Shown here one piece after another: positions 22,012 to 33,244 of a stretch of 64,000 nucleotides of DNA (position 1 is the first letter of the stretch; each line of letters begins with the position of its first letter). The stretch spans positions 95,533-159,532 of the forward strand of contig JAUJYN010000048.1 of the NCBI GenBank assembly GCA_030737835.1, written 5' to 3'. Below the pieces are notes generated by a model that was not told the origin of the DNA, ran no database searches, and was given only the letters and a program-made list of their open reading frames with translations. This DNA comes from Acorus gramineus. Taxonomy: Eukaryota > Streptophyta > Magnoliopsida > Acorales > Acoraceae. The translations under genes were made by a program, and so were the position numbers.

Positions 22012-23016
22012 CCCATTTGGATGAGGGGTTAAAGGGTGGTATAAGCTGGGATAAGAAAGAATATTGAAAAATGGCTGTTTGTTTACAGAGTATAACTTAA
22101 TATTACTATGCTAGTATAAATGAGTATAAGAGAATATAACAATATTAACCCTCCATTTGGGGTGGAGCATAAACCATGGATAGGGCAGAATACAGCAGAA
22201 TAGCCCCAAACAGCTGTTTGTTTGACAAGAATAAATCTTGATAGCTATATCTGGATAAGCTATGATAATGCCTAATAACTATTCTAAGAAAATGGTGGAA
22301 TTGCTTATCATGGGTTATCTATGTCAATAGATAAAAATACCCTTCTCTGTCATTTTAAAATTTTTATCTAACCTAAGACTCTCTGTACACATTCCAAAAA
22401 CTGTCACATCTATCATATCACACACACGTTTCTCATACTTATTCTCAAACACAAATAATTTATGCAGGGGTATAATTCTCATTTAAAAAGTCATAAACTA
22501 TTATCCATCTCTTATCTACTACTTATCCTTACTTTTCCAAGGTGAACCAAACAACAAAAAGATCAATTTTACATTTTCCAATGAGAATAACAGAAAAAAC
22601 AACCAAACAAAAATTTACCTATTCAGCATGGATTGTTATCTATCCTAGTATAGCTATCAGGGGCGAATAACCTTATGTCACACCCTAAATGGGGGGTAAG
22701 TAACCCCTGAGATAAGCTTATACCCAATTTATTTATTCCCATGTGGGCCCACCATCAATTAAAAAAAATCACATCTTATCACATCAAATCACATATCATC
22801 ATATCAATAGGGTCCACATGTCAAATGAACTTTTTACACCTTATTCACATTTTATTCTTCATCAATCGAACAACTCAACCTTTATTATTACGTTTTTCAA
22901 TGAGAATAAAAAAAAAATACAACCAAACATAAAATCATTTATTCCGTTGATAAAGTTATCTGTTATTTGAATAGGTATAAACCCCAAAATAGTTTATTTC
23001 TTTATCCAAACGGGGG
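22012..23016. mobile_element. Possible outer TIR element around the Tourist-like MITE
   Basis: CCCCCATTTGGATGA at 22012 and, reversed, CCCCCGTTTGGATAA at 23016 would be terminal repeats of a 1-kb element that contains the MITE. The match is short and no target duplication is seen, so this is tentative. Confidence 0.3.
22149..22696. mobile_element. Tourist-like (PIF/Harbinger) MITE
   Basis: A 548-bp unit has imperfect 24-bp terminal inverted repeats (CCCTCCATTTGGGGTG against CCCCCCATTTAGGGTG) and a 3-bp TAA duplication at 22146-22148 and 22697-22699. The TWA duplication and size fit Tourist-like MITEs. The interior is AT-rich and non-coding. It matches positions 1-205 of this window. Confidence 0.65.
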
Positions 23017-23329
23017 GTGGGGTGGGGTTTGTTAGAGTTTAAAATGATGAATATTGATAATATAGGGTTGGTTGAGTTGTATATATGCAAAAAATAATTT
23101 TTAAGTTGTAACATATTTCTTTCATTTGTAACACCACAATAAAATTTACAAATGATTTATTTAATAATTAATAATTATTTTATTTTATTTGTTATAAATA
23201 TTACATGAGATGTAATCATATCGCATATAATATAAATGGGTTTAAAAAATAAAGGTTGTGTTGAGGGTAAATTTTCAAAATATTTTTGTTTCTATTTACA
23301 CGCACATTGTGCGTGGATGAAGACGAGCA

Positions 23330-25512
23330 ATTGCCTACCATAAAACATAAATTTATAAGCACCCATAAAACATTAACATGGTTTAACATAAATAATAACA
23401 AAAAACTCTAACAAATTTACTAAAGTCTATTATTATCCAAAAGCAATATATCTTCTCTTAATCTTATCTTAAGTTTTTAAATAGATGGTTATTATTTTAT
23501 ATACTAATAGATTCTCTAACAAATAAATTAAAATAATAAAAAATAATATAAATTACACATTCAACAAATCTCATTAAAATTATAAAAATGATAGATTTAA
23601 TGCATATTTTATATAATTATTGTTATCAAAGAATGGGTATATTTTCAACTGAATTATTTTTATTATTTTTAGTGGGTTATTCTTGGATATTTATTAACAT
23701 ATCATATAATTTGGTGGCTCGATGTGAGTGGGATCCATTTATTTTAATCTATTTTATTTTGCTTTATTATAAAAAAATAATTGGGATTAATTAATCATCA
23801 ATTTATCTTATTTTATAATTGGGACCAAAGGGATTTAAATCATCAATAATTTGATTAAGTATGTGTAATAACAATGATTGAAAGGGGGGGTGAAAGGATT
23901 AGATAGATTTGTCGAGGAGGATTGGCAGCCCCTAGTGGTTAGGATGGAGAAGAGTCTCGCGGGCTGGAAGGGGAAGATGTTCAGCTGGGGTGGAAGGCTA
24001 ACATTACTCCAATTGATCCTCTCGAGTCTCCCCATCTTCTACCTTTCAGTTTTTCTAATGTCCAAAGGAATTGGGTAGCAAATTGATGCAATTCGAAGAA
24101 GGTTCTTATGGCAAGGGGCTGATAGGTAGGGGAGGAAACCGACATTGGTGAATTGGAATGTTGTTTACTGCATGAAGCGCATTGGTGGGTGTGTGTGTGG
24201 GGGGGGGGGGGGGGGGGGGGTTGTTGGGAGTCACCAACCTGAGGACCTAAATTGTGCGCTACTTTTAAAATGGTATTGGCAATGGTTGGAATGGGTGGAT
24301 GCACCATGGTTTCGATTGTTTAGAGGTAGATACACGAAGAGCTTATGCGGGCACTCGCTAGTTGCCTCTTCACGCGCCACAGCGTTGTTTAGAGGAATGT
24401 TTGGGAGTGGGGAGGCCTTGGTGGAAGCGATGTCTAGGGAATTGGGTGATGGAGCTTCAATTCACTTTTGAGAGAGATGTTTGGTGCAGGTCAGAGCCGT
24501 TACAAATCTTGTTCCCCTGCTTATATAGCACTGCTTCTTGAAGGGAGGGAGCAGCGAGGGAATTCTGGTCGACGACCGAAAACAAATGGGTGTTAAGGCT
24601 ATGTCGGGGGCTATGGGATTGGGAAGCATCACAACTTGAGAATTGTTGCGGGTTGCTCCAGGAGAAGATTGTGCTGTTCGGAACTCAAGACAGGGTACTT
24701 TGGTGTCCGAGTCCACACAAAAGCTTTTTCACGAAGCTTGCATATAAGTGGTGCGCAGATCCATTCAACCAGTTCAAGTGACACAACATAAATTCAACGA
24801 AATTTGGGTCAAAAAACCCCGCTTAAGGTGAAATGCTTCCTTTGGCTCCTCTTTCAGAAGCGACTAGTCACAAAGGCAAGGCGAGCGCTGTGGCTGCCAT
24901 ATGCGGGGTGTCCGTTTGGTTGTTTTGAGGGGGAGACCGTCGACCACCTATTCGATGTGTGTCATGTCGCGACTCTTTATAGTCATATTTTGCAATCCTC
25001 AAGCCTAGATTTGGGGGTGTGTGACTGATGTTGAGACACTTTGGAGAGTGGGGTCAAGATTGGTTGCGTCCCGGCGTGCGCGTGAGCATAGTGGCTAACG
25101 AGGTGGTGTTCAAGGGATGCATGTTCTCCAATTGATAGTCCCACCGTGTGCGTGAGCATAGTCCCGACGTGTGTGTGAGCGTTGTGGCTAACGAGGTGGT
25201 GTTCAAGGGGCTCAAGTTCTACTTTGAGAACGTGTGGCACTTAAGCATCTCAGTTCATCAGAAACTACCACAGTGCAATTTAAGGGGCATCGTCTGGTTC
25301 TGGAGGAGTAACATTAGCACCATTGCGCACTGATTGTCCTCTCATCCATCGAGCGTTTTTTGAGAGCTCTCCTATTTTGGGGGTATCTTGTTTCTTTGTT
25401 TCTCACATTTTGTTGTTTTTATCTTTATCTAATCCTTTTATTTTATATTATTGTTGATAGGTTTTTCTTAATGATCCGTTAATATATCATATTATTTATT
25501 ATTTTTATTTTT
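23330..25512 (+). repeat. AT-rich Helitron-like repeat, copy 2 (interrupted)
   Basis: 23330-23870 aligns with about 630-1200, and 25400-25512 aligns with the end of copy 1 (ATATCATATTATTTATT). It finishes GCACATGGAAACTAGT, which keeps CTAG-T but only half of the hairpin. The LINE remnant lies between the two parts. Confidence 0.4.
23876..25340 (+). pseudogene. L1-type LINE ORF2 C-terminal remnant
   Basis: Translations on the plus strand in several frames give the end of a plant non-LTR reverse transcriptase. [20 protein letters not shown] near 23950-24010 is followed by a (R)RFLWQGA block near 24100, LLKWYWQWL near 24265, and the zf-RVT region LKVKCFLWLLFQKRLVTKA with CP..C...GETVDHLFDVC near 24825-24965. 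There are many stops and frame changes, and a run of about 20 G at 24200-24220. No poly-A tail or target duplication is clear. Catalytic RT motifs are not present. Confidence 0.75.
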
Positions 25513-25826
25513 ATGCACATGGAAACTAGTACATCAAAAAAAAAAAAAAATATAAACTTAACAATATAATTAATAATAATAAATATACCACTGTACCTAA
25601 TACCTGTACGGATATGTTTTGCATATGATATAACAAGCTTACCCTAGCATTCACCCGATCCCCATCGAACGGTTGTGATGCGAAGGACCTCATGACGGTT
25701 TTGGAAAAGACGTCCAACTATAAAATCCCTCTCTTTCACCTCCAAAGCTTCACCTCCTCCATTGTTTGCCCTTTCAAGTTTCAACATCTCTCAAAAACAA
25801 CACAAAAAAAAAAATTCAAAATAAAA
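25513..25826 (+). promoter_or_regulatory. Upstream region and 5' leader of the Bin3-type gene
   Basis: The region up to the start codon becomes rich in CT and AAC toward the ATG. An in-frame upstream ATG at 25692 would add 45 residues. I prefer 25827 because the family usually starts with a short charged leader before the YGNYxNYYGYR block. No TATA box was assigned with confidence. Confidence 0.35.
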
Positions 25827-25954
25827 ATGTCGAAAGAAGAGAATCCAAAACAAGAGAAGAAGAACCTAAGGAGGAAGAAGCACATCGCCATATACGGCAA
25901 CTACAAAAACTACTATGGTTATCGAGTAATCTCTCTCTCTCTCTCTCTCTCTCG

Positions 25955-25986
<32 letters not shown>

Positions 25987-28900
25987 TTTGGGTTTCTTTG
26001 TTTTTCACTCTTAGGGTTCAAAACAGAATCTTTATTCGATTTTTTCATCTTGGTATCTCTCAAAAGTTGGTTTCAGTCGATTTTAGGGGCACCCCTTTGA
26101 AATCTCAATGGATGGTTATTCCGTCTCTTATTATTGATTGTTTTGTTGAAGAAGGAATAAGAATGATTTTGGGTTGAAGTGGACTCATGGATTCGAATAA
26201 GCTTATTCCACCTCACGTTGGAATAGCTATTCATCGTTTATTCAGGCTAATTCTGCAAACCAAACCGCATATACTGTTTTTTGTGTGTTAAGGTGGAATC
26301 GGGAATTCGAGTAAGCTTATTCCATCTCCTTCCGCAAGTCAAACTGCATAGCAGCTGCTCAGTATTTGGTTTTTTGTGTTAATGAGGAATCAACAATTTG
26401 AATAGGTTTATTCCACCTTCCCTAGGAATAGTCACCCGTTATATATTCAGGCTTATTCTGTCGAACCAAACTGCAGAGCAGGTTCTCAATGTTTGGGTTT
26501 TTTTTTTTTTTTTTTTTCTGGTTTCAGATTGGCCAGCAAGAGAAGGAAGACCCTCGACTATCGGTTTTGAGGAGAGAGTGGTTCGAGGGGAAGGATTGCC
26601 TCGACATCGGATGCAACCAAGGCCTGCTCACCATCAGCATTGGTAGGTTATTCAGCTTTTCACTTAATTTTGTTTGATTTCTAAAAAGCTCCTTTTTTTC
26701 AACCTTTTATAGCTAAAAGCTGTTTTTGTCAGAAATTGCAATGCCTAGGGGCATTTGGAAACACGTTTCGATTAAATTTGATCTTGCAAAAACATGTTTA
26801 ACGCCACCTACGTAATAACTTTTGAAGTATATGTGAATGTCAATGCATTATTATTCGTTGTAGTGGTGAAGTCTGTTAGCTTTCTTGTTACATACTTACA
26901 TTAAATTGTATACATGGTATCTCTTGCTATTTCCATGTTCAATACATAAATTGATGGTAGTTAGTTTAGATTCCAACCAGTATAATTTTTGTATAGAAGA
27001 GAACGTAGTTAGTTTATATGGATTGATTAGGTCTTCTCTTACGGCAATGATTAGTCTAATGAATGATTTCACTTTTCATTCAGATGAAGATCTATTGTGA
27101 CTGAAATGCAACAAAGTGGGTATATCTTGTGTAACTTGAGGATTACCACCATAGGAGATCCCTCGTCTCATTTTTTTAGTTCCTATCTTTTTTTTTTTTT
27201 TTTTAAATACCTTGAGGATTCTCATGATAAACATCTTTGACAGTGAAACATGACCATAGTTTGAAGTGCGGCTGCACGTACCGGTACGTGCGGCCACACA
27301 TGCTGATGTGCGCCCCCGGGCGCACATTCCCCCCAATATGCGGCGCACGTTCGAATTCAGTTCGAACGGACTTCGAACGGTAAGAGGGCGTTCGAAGTTC
27401 CATTCGAACTGACTTCGAACGGTAAACTTACCTCTGAGTTCGGATTGTTGTTCGAACGGTAATTCGAATGGCAACATACCATTCGAAAGCCGTTCGAACG
27501 CAATTCAAACATTCTCTGGACGTTCAAATTCAGTTTGAACGGGGTTCAAACGGTTGCTTTACTCTATGTGCAACCACATGTTCAGTACATGCGGCCATAT
27601 GCCATGTGCGGACCCCGCCGCATATGCCATGTGCGGGCGGTCCGCACATGGTTTTGAACTATGAACATGACACCGGTCCTAATTACCTTAATGTGGTGTG
27701 CCTTCCATTCCCACATGCAACTATTAATAGCTTGTGATCTATTCTTATGTTCCGAGTTATTTTGCCTTCTAAAAGAATCTTATGAATTTTATTGCTATGC
27801 TTTATTTGCAGCAAAGAAGTTTAATTGCAGACATATTCTTGGAATAGATATTGATGCAGGTGAGCTCTAAAGATGAGTCCCTCTTTTAATCTTTTAAAAT
27901 TTCATGCTTTAAGTTATATCTTACATTGAGGAAATTTCCCATATTATTTTGTACAATCAACACTTGTCTAATCAATTTGAATAAATTTCACTATCTTCTC
28001 TTACTGTTCTGCATAATGATGTATCTCAGATTACGATGCTACACCTTTCCTGAATGATCACACTTTTACAATACCTCCGTGCACAAGTTCCTTATATCAT
28101 GAATCTTAATGGGAGCTTATAAATTAAAAAAATATAAACAAATTAAGCAGATACATTGATCACGCGGGGATGTTTGTTGGATTGAAGTTAGCTTCTACTG
28201 TATCTGCTACAGCAATATACCTGCACTTTTATTTTTTAGTTACTGAATGCTTTTGACAAGTGTTATCTGTGTTTTCCAGGTTTAATTGAGAATGCAGATT
28301 GGAACCTAAAAAGAATAGCTAAAATGGACCGTAATAGTGGCACATTACCAAAACCACCCGAGTCAGAGCATGAGGTTTCTGTATCTGTAGGTGAAGAAAG
28401 AGCGGGTATTGTGAAAGAATCATCCCCATTGGAAGGAAATCTACTAGAGAGAGTTTCTTTCCGGAAACAAAATTTTGTTGACAAGTTGCAGTGGCTCACA
28501 GAGAAGTATGACACGGTTGTCTGGTAAGCTGGTTTTCATATTATACTTCCATATATTGTTACTAGACTCATGCTGTTTGTTGTAGATATCTTCTGTTGAT
28601 TCATCACATTGATTGTTATGTAAATAATGTTCCAGATTTTAGGAAGAAATTTTATGAAAATTTCTTTGCGCATTAGCTCTTGAATCTGCCTCATTGGGTG
28701 TGGTCTTGCGAGCATGAACACCTTAATGAGTGTGCCATCTCAGTATCAAATGCAGGGCATGACATGACACGTGTTGGACATGTGTCAAACACGTCTCATA
28801 CATGTCAAAGATTCAAAATAAATTTCTGAATTTTGAACATGCATTGGATGTGAAATGAACATAACGTAAATACATGACACTTATGCGGGACAATGTTGAC

Positions 28901-31217
28901 TTTTATCTTAATAAGTATTGTAAGGTTTATGTTCACGTGAAGCCGGATGATGTTAAAATATGAATTGAGTTGATATTTGACATTTATCAACTTTTTATTG
29001 TTTATGGATGTGCGCTTATTTTTTTTTTCAAATAATCATGATATAACAATTTTTATATCTTAATTAACGTGTCTTTTCATGTCTGTGTCATAGTTTTTCA
29101 ATATTTTTCTGCCACCTGTGTCATGACACGTCACATGTTGGACACGTCCAAGATTCAAAAATAATTTTTTGAATTTGGAACACGCATTGGATGCGTTATG
29201 GATACATCATAAACACACGACACTTATGCAAGACAACGTTGTAAATTTTATCTTAATAACTATCGTAATGTTTATGTTCACATGAAACCAGTAGTGTTTA
29301 AATCCTTATTGAGTGGATATTTGACACACCGTTCTAGGTATGCTAACTTTTTATTGTTTTGCACTCTTTTTTTTTCTTTCAAATAATCATTATGTAACAA
29401 GTATCTATTTCTTTATTAAAATGTCTTCTCCTGTCTGTGTCCTAGTTTTATATATTTTTCATGCCACTGTGTCCATATAATGTCTGTGGTTCTCGCTTCC
29501 TACTAATCGTATTGTTTTTCACCAATTTTGCAGTTTCAGTGTGACAAAATGGATCCATCTTAACTGGGGCGATGATGGATTAATTATGTTATTTACAAAT
29601 ATTTGGAGAGTTTTGCGACCGGTATTTGTTTATTTATCAAGAGATATAATATTGTGAATGAAGAAATTACAACCTCAGAAAAGCTTTCTGATTGACTTTA
29701 TTTTCCCCCTCTTTTGCACTTATTTTATCTTTTCTGGCCAGGGTGGCATTCTTGTCTTAGAACCTCAACCATGGAAGTCATATCAAAAGAATCATCAGGT
29801 GTCTGAGGTATTGGATTCATGCCTTTTTAAGTGGACATGTTGTTTGACTTTCAAGTTTGTAGTGACTTATAGATTTGCCAATCTTGTTTGTGCAGTGTTA
29901 TATCCACATGTCAGATTCATTCTACTTAAATGTGTTTACTATATCCTGGATGTGCACAATCTTAATATGCTATGTTCATTCTATGTAATATATGTTATTA
30001 TGTCCTGTTCATCTCATACGATCTTGGTTTATTCACCCTAAAAGTTAATAGTAAGTTGGCCTTTTAGCGAAACATGCAACCTTGTTCATGATTGTTCCAA
30101 AAGAGGGCAAGTAGTAGTTCAAGATTATTTATTGGACCAGGTGGGTGGGTTTTTCCTCTAAGAGTGACGTAATGCTCACTGTTCACTTGGGTGGATATAC
30201 TGGTTATGCTTATGCAGTGTTGTTTTATTATATAGCATTCATATTTGTTCTCTCCAAAATGGGATTTTCTGCATGAAACTAAATACAACATAGATTTTTT
30301 TTGTAGTTCTCATTTCTAAGTGTAGCATGAGTCGACACATCCACCATCAATGCATGAATTAGTGACCATTCTTTTTTTGGACAAAGGATTGGAACATTCA
30401 TATAGTGAAATGATGTCTCTCGAACAAATGGAGACGAGGGATCTCCTTTACAAGAGGAACGAATAAAGGGAAAAAAAAAACTCTGAGAAGGTCGTCTAAA
30501 TAGTGATCCCATTGATGAAACCCTGAAAACCAAAACTGAAAGAAAACTGTGTCCCTCTCCAACTTGTTCCCATAATAGAATTCGTGGACTCTTCACCAAG
30601 GAGAACCTTGATTCAATTCCGAAGAAGAGATATGGTAACTGTCCAAAATTTTCAGTATGTAAAAATGCCTGCAGAATTTCAGTTTTTGTATTCAGTGATA
30701 ACCAGTGAGAGATTGTTCAACCTGTGTCAATGCATGAAGATAGCGTTACATGTGTATATACTGATGTTTTGCTCGAGTCATGGTACGTCATTTTTTATGG
30801 AATGGGAGTTGGTCGTATTTTGCTCATTTTAGTTTGTTCTCATCTTTACGGCTTGTAATTCAGAGCTCTTCTGAACTATTTTACATCTCCGGCATGCCAT
30901 TATGAATGCTTGCAAAATTGAAGTTTCCAACTCGATGACTTGCTTGCCTGAATTGCTGTTTCCGATCATTTGCAGACTGCGACCTATAACTTCCACAACA
31001 TTCTGTTTCCTCCAGACCACTTTCAGGATATACTTTTAGACAAGGTAAAACTTTGCTCTAGTGGATGAGATGCACTAAGTAAACTCTTATCTCCTGCTGT
31101 GGATTTGATCATTGAAACTGGTGACAGATCGGGTTTAGGACAGTGGAGAACATCACAAATGCTTTACCTGGAAGTGTCGTTGGATTTGACAGGCCAATCT
31201 TTGCATACCACAAGTGA
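25827..31217 (+). CDS. Bin3/MePCE-type RNA methyltransferase (eight exons)
   Basis: The enzyme is predicted to use SAM to methylate the 5' gamma-phosphate of small RNAs, as in the 7SK capping enzyme MePCE/BCDIN3 family. A nuclear location is expected from the family. Exons: 25827-25925, 26528-26642, 27812-27859, 28280-28523, 29534-29621, 29742-29807, 30976-31044 and 31128-31217, all with GT...AG introns and consistent phases, giving 272 residues. Seen in order: a Lys-rich start, YGNYKNYYGYR (25-33), SAM motif I LDIGCNQGLL (59-68), GIDIDAGLIENA, a variable linker, VVWCFSVTKWIHLNWGDDGL, VLRPGGILVLEPQPWKSY, NFHNILFPPDHF and a C-terminal VGFDRPIFAYHK. The residue before FSVTK is Cys, created across the exon 4/5 join. 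The key motifs are intact and the reading frame is uninterrupted after splicing. Several introns hold transposon-derived sequence. It resembles the Arabidopsis homologue encoded at At5g51130. Confidence 0.9.
25927..25987. repeat. Compound microsatellite in intron 1
   Basis: Consecutive (CT)n, (AT)n and (GT)n tracts start just inside the intron 1 donor site (GTAATC at 25926). This should be highly length-variable. Confidence 0.9.
26182..26478. repeat. Three diverged repeats in intron 1
   Basis: A block of about 100 bp occurs three times: near-palindromic GAATAAGCTTATTCCACC (variants GAGTAAGCTTATTCCATC, GAATAGGTTTATTCCACC), a TTCAGGCT-ATTCTG part and CAAACTGCA. It probably derives from MITE ends. 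No coding role. Confidence 0.5.
27249..27669. mobile_element. CpG-rich TIR element in intron 2
   Basis: The ends are inverted relatives (CATGACCATAGTTTGAAG at the left; reversed right end CATGTTCATAGTTCAAAA). The interior contains ten TTCGAA hexamers in 27350-27498, an 18-bp perfect palindrome GCACGTACCGGTACGTGC at 27274-27291, and inverted TGCGGxC blocks on both sides. Base composition differs strongly from the surrounding AT-rich intron. No coding region. I read it as a small non-autonomous DNA transposon of unassigned family. Confidence 0.55.
28761..29475. repeat. Tandem duplication of about 357 bp in intron 4
   Basis: Two direct copies (about 28761-29115 and 29119-29475) share CATGACACGT, AAGATTCAAAA, GCATTGGATG, CGACACTTATGC-like and CTGTCTGTGTC landmarks in the same order with roughly one change in every 5-8 bases. 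Non-coding, origin unknown. Confidence 0.7.
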
Positions 31218-32244
31218 TTACCTCGCCAAAGAGGCATGTTTTTTCTGCTCCTCGCGGTTAATGTTTTCTCTTCTGCAGTTTTGTTTTACATACGCAGCCA
31301 CATCACGTTTGTTTTGCAGTTCTTTTTTTTTGGTTTTAACGGTGACATTCGCATGAAGATTTTGAAGTTCAGTTGATATGTATAGATCATATCTCGAGGT
31401 GGGCGAAATCCTTGAACCTTTGTGAGTTATACCAGTCATAGAGCATTTACTGTATGATTTTATTCCTCCAGATAATGAAATTCAGTTTTGCAAAATTAGG
31501 AAAACCCAAGAACAGGATTTAGAACGTCCTTTTTTTCTGTCAATTTTAATACTATTACATTGTATGCCATGGAAAAGTAATTGTGTTACTTTCAATGTTA
31601 ATGAAGAAAGAACAAATTTTAATTAAAGATTGAAGCAATGATTTTTAGATCTCATTGTTGTCTTGGTGCCCTATTAAGCTAGATTGTGTAGTTTTTATTA
31701 GAGATTTGTTTTTCATCATCACTTGTAGTGATGAAATGGGCTTGATAATGGAGTTAGTAATTCAGAGCGGGCATTGATATAATAGTCATTCTTATAGTCC
31801 TAACTCAGTACATGAAATTTTTGATAGTGCATGTATTGTACTATGTGAGCATGTAATCTACCAAGGAAAATGTAAAAGAAACATCCAGTCAATAATATCT
31901 TCTTTTTTTTTTTTAAGTGTGACCGGGAAAAGTAATTGCATGAATGAGCTAGTATAATTTTTTCAAACCAAGCTTTTAAAAAATGAAATTTTTTTGTACA
32001 TCATATACTATGATTATGTCTCGTACGCTATGATAGTGTATTATATATATATAAAAAAATGCATAGGTAGTATTATTCAAACTAAAAAAAAATACAAAAT
32101 GAGGATGGGTTTCATGTAATTGTGGGTCGGATTTGTGGACCGGATTGTTGTGCCCGTTTATAAATTGAGTGTTGCTACACTCAATTTTGTTTTCAGTTCA
32201 AAACACAGTCCTATATATCTTTTGTAAGTGATCGAATTAGTTAA
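31218..32244. other. Downstream region of the Bin3-type gene
   Basis: AT-rich DNA that should contain the 3' untranslated region in its first few hundred bases. No further gene or repeat with recognisable ends was seen before element B starts. Confidence 0.5.
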
Positions 32245-33023
32245 TGTCAAATAAGCACAAGGGCTAGACTAGAAGCAGCCCTTTGTTGGTAGAAAAGTGG
32301 GCCAGAGGAAGGAGAGCCCATGGGCCTGAGATTTCACTAATAGCTCAGATAATCCCACCTTCCTTTGAAAGGTCGGCAGATGATTAAGCTGACCTTTAAA
32401 AGGCAACCATTAGCTGATTAGTCAAGAGAGTCAAACATTGCCGACCTTAAGATTAAGCCGACCAGAGGGCAGTGCCCGAGTAAAAGGTTGGTCGGCCATA
32501 GGACCCTCCTCTACAGAAGAACGGTTAGTAAAGGAAATATTCACTGACACTGGAAAAGGACAGGTCGTCAGAAGAACGGTTATAGTATGATGATGATCCT
32601 TAGGAGCCACACGTCCAAGAATCTAAGGCCACGTAGAGATTCCATATCGTGATATGATCACCCGCAAGGCTAAGCTCGGCACGCCCTTATGGGGTATAAA
32701 AAGGGAAACTTCTCCTCCTCGAGGTATGCAACACTGACTCTCTACCAAGACTCAAGAACTCTAAGTTCTTCTTCTTCTTTCCTAGATGAAGAGATTACTG
32801 ACTTGAGCGTCGGAGGGGCGTTAACCAGTATCACACTTGTGTGAGTTTCAGGTACCCAAAATCGAAGGGAAAGGAAGGAGGAGGCAGACGATCAAGAAGA
32901 CTGCATGCGGTGGTGAACTGACGTGAAGAGAAGGACCAGCTCACGCCATCTCGGGTCTACATCCAAAGCCCGGATCAGCGAAGATCCGACCCAAGAGGGG
33001 AGAGCTAGACTTCATCCCCCACA
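32245..33023 (+). repeat. 5' LTR of element B
   Basis: It begins TGTCAAATAAGC and ends CCCCCACA before the primer-binding site, about 779 bp. TATAAAAAG lies at 32695-32703. The boundary is inferred from the TG...CA rule and primer-binding site because the 3' LTR is outside the window. Confidence 0.6.
32695..32703 (+). promoter_or_regulatory. TATA box in element B LTR
   Basis: TATAAAAAG, about 330 bp before the end of the LTR and followed by a CT-rich stretch. Good match to a plant core promoter. Confidence 0.6.
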
Positions 33024-33025
33024 AA

Positions 33026-33043
33026 TTGGCGCCGTCTGTGGGA
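33026..33043 (+). other. Primer-binding site of element B
   Basis: TTGGCGCCGTCTGTGGGA two bases after the LTR. The TGGCGCCGT core is complementary to tRNA-Asp type 3' ends and is common in Tat-group elements. Confidence 0.65.
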
Positions 33044-33244
33044 CCGAGCAAAAAGCTGTCCTAAACTTTGACTTAAGAAGATGGTGTTGACAAGGACTTA
33101 ATCGAGGGTTCACGAGCAAGGTGGAGAAGAAGAGCGCATGACGCCCAACGATCCACCCCGCTGAAGGGCAAGGAGACAATCGATGGATTCACTTCACAAA
33201 ACCCAACCTCGGAGGCGGGCCGCGACTTCGCTAAGGAGCTCGAA

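Noticed and set aside
23286..23318. Hairpin CACGCAC...GTGCGTG as a Helitron end
   Set aside because: No CTRR at the right distance on either strand.
25692..25826. Upstream ATG as the start of the Bin3-type protein
   Set aside because: It would add 45 residues without family similarity. The ATG at 25827 gives the usual charged leader. Kept as an alternative only.
30279..30599. Minus-strand open frame in intron 6 resembling a LINE 3' end
   Set aside because: No reverse transcriptase or zf-RVT motif and no convincing poly-A or target duplication. Not listed as a feature.
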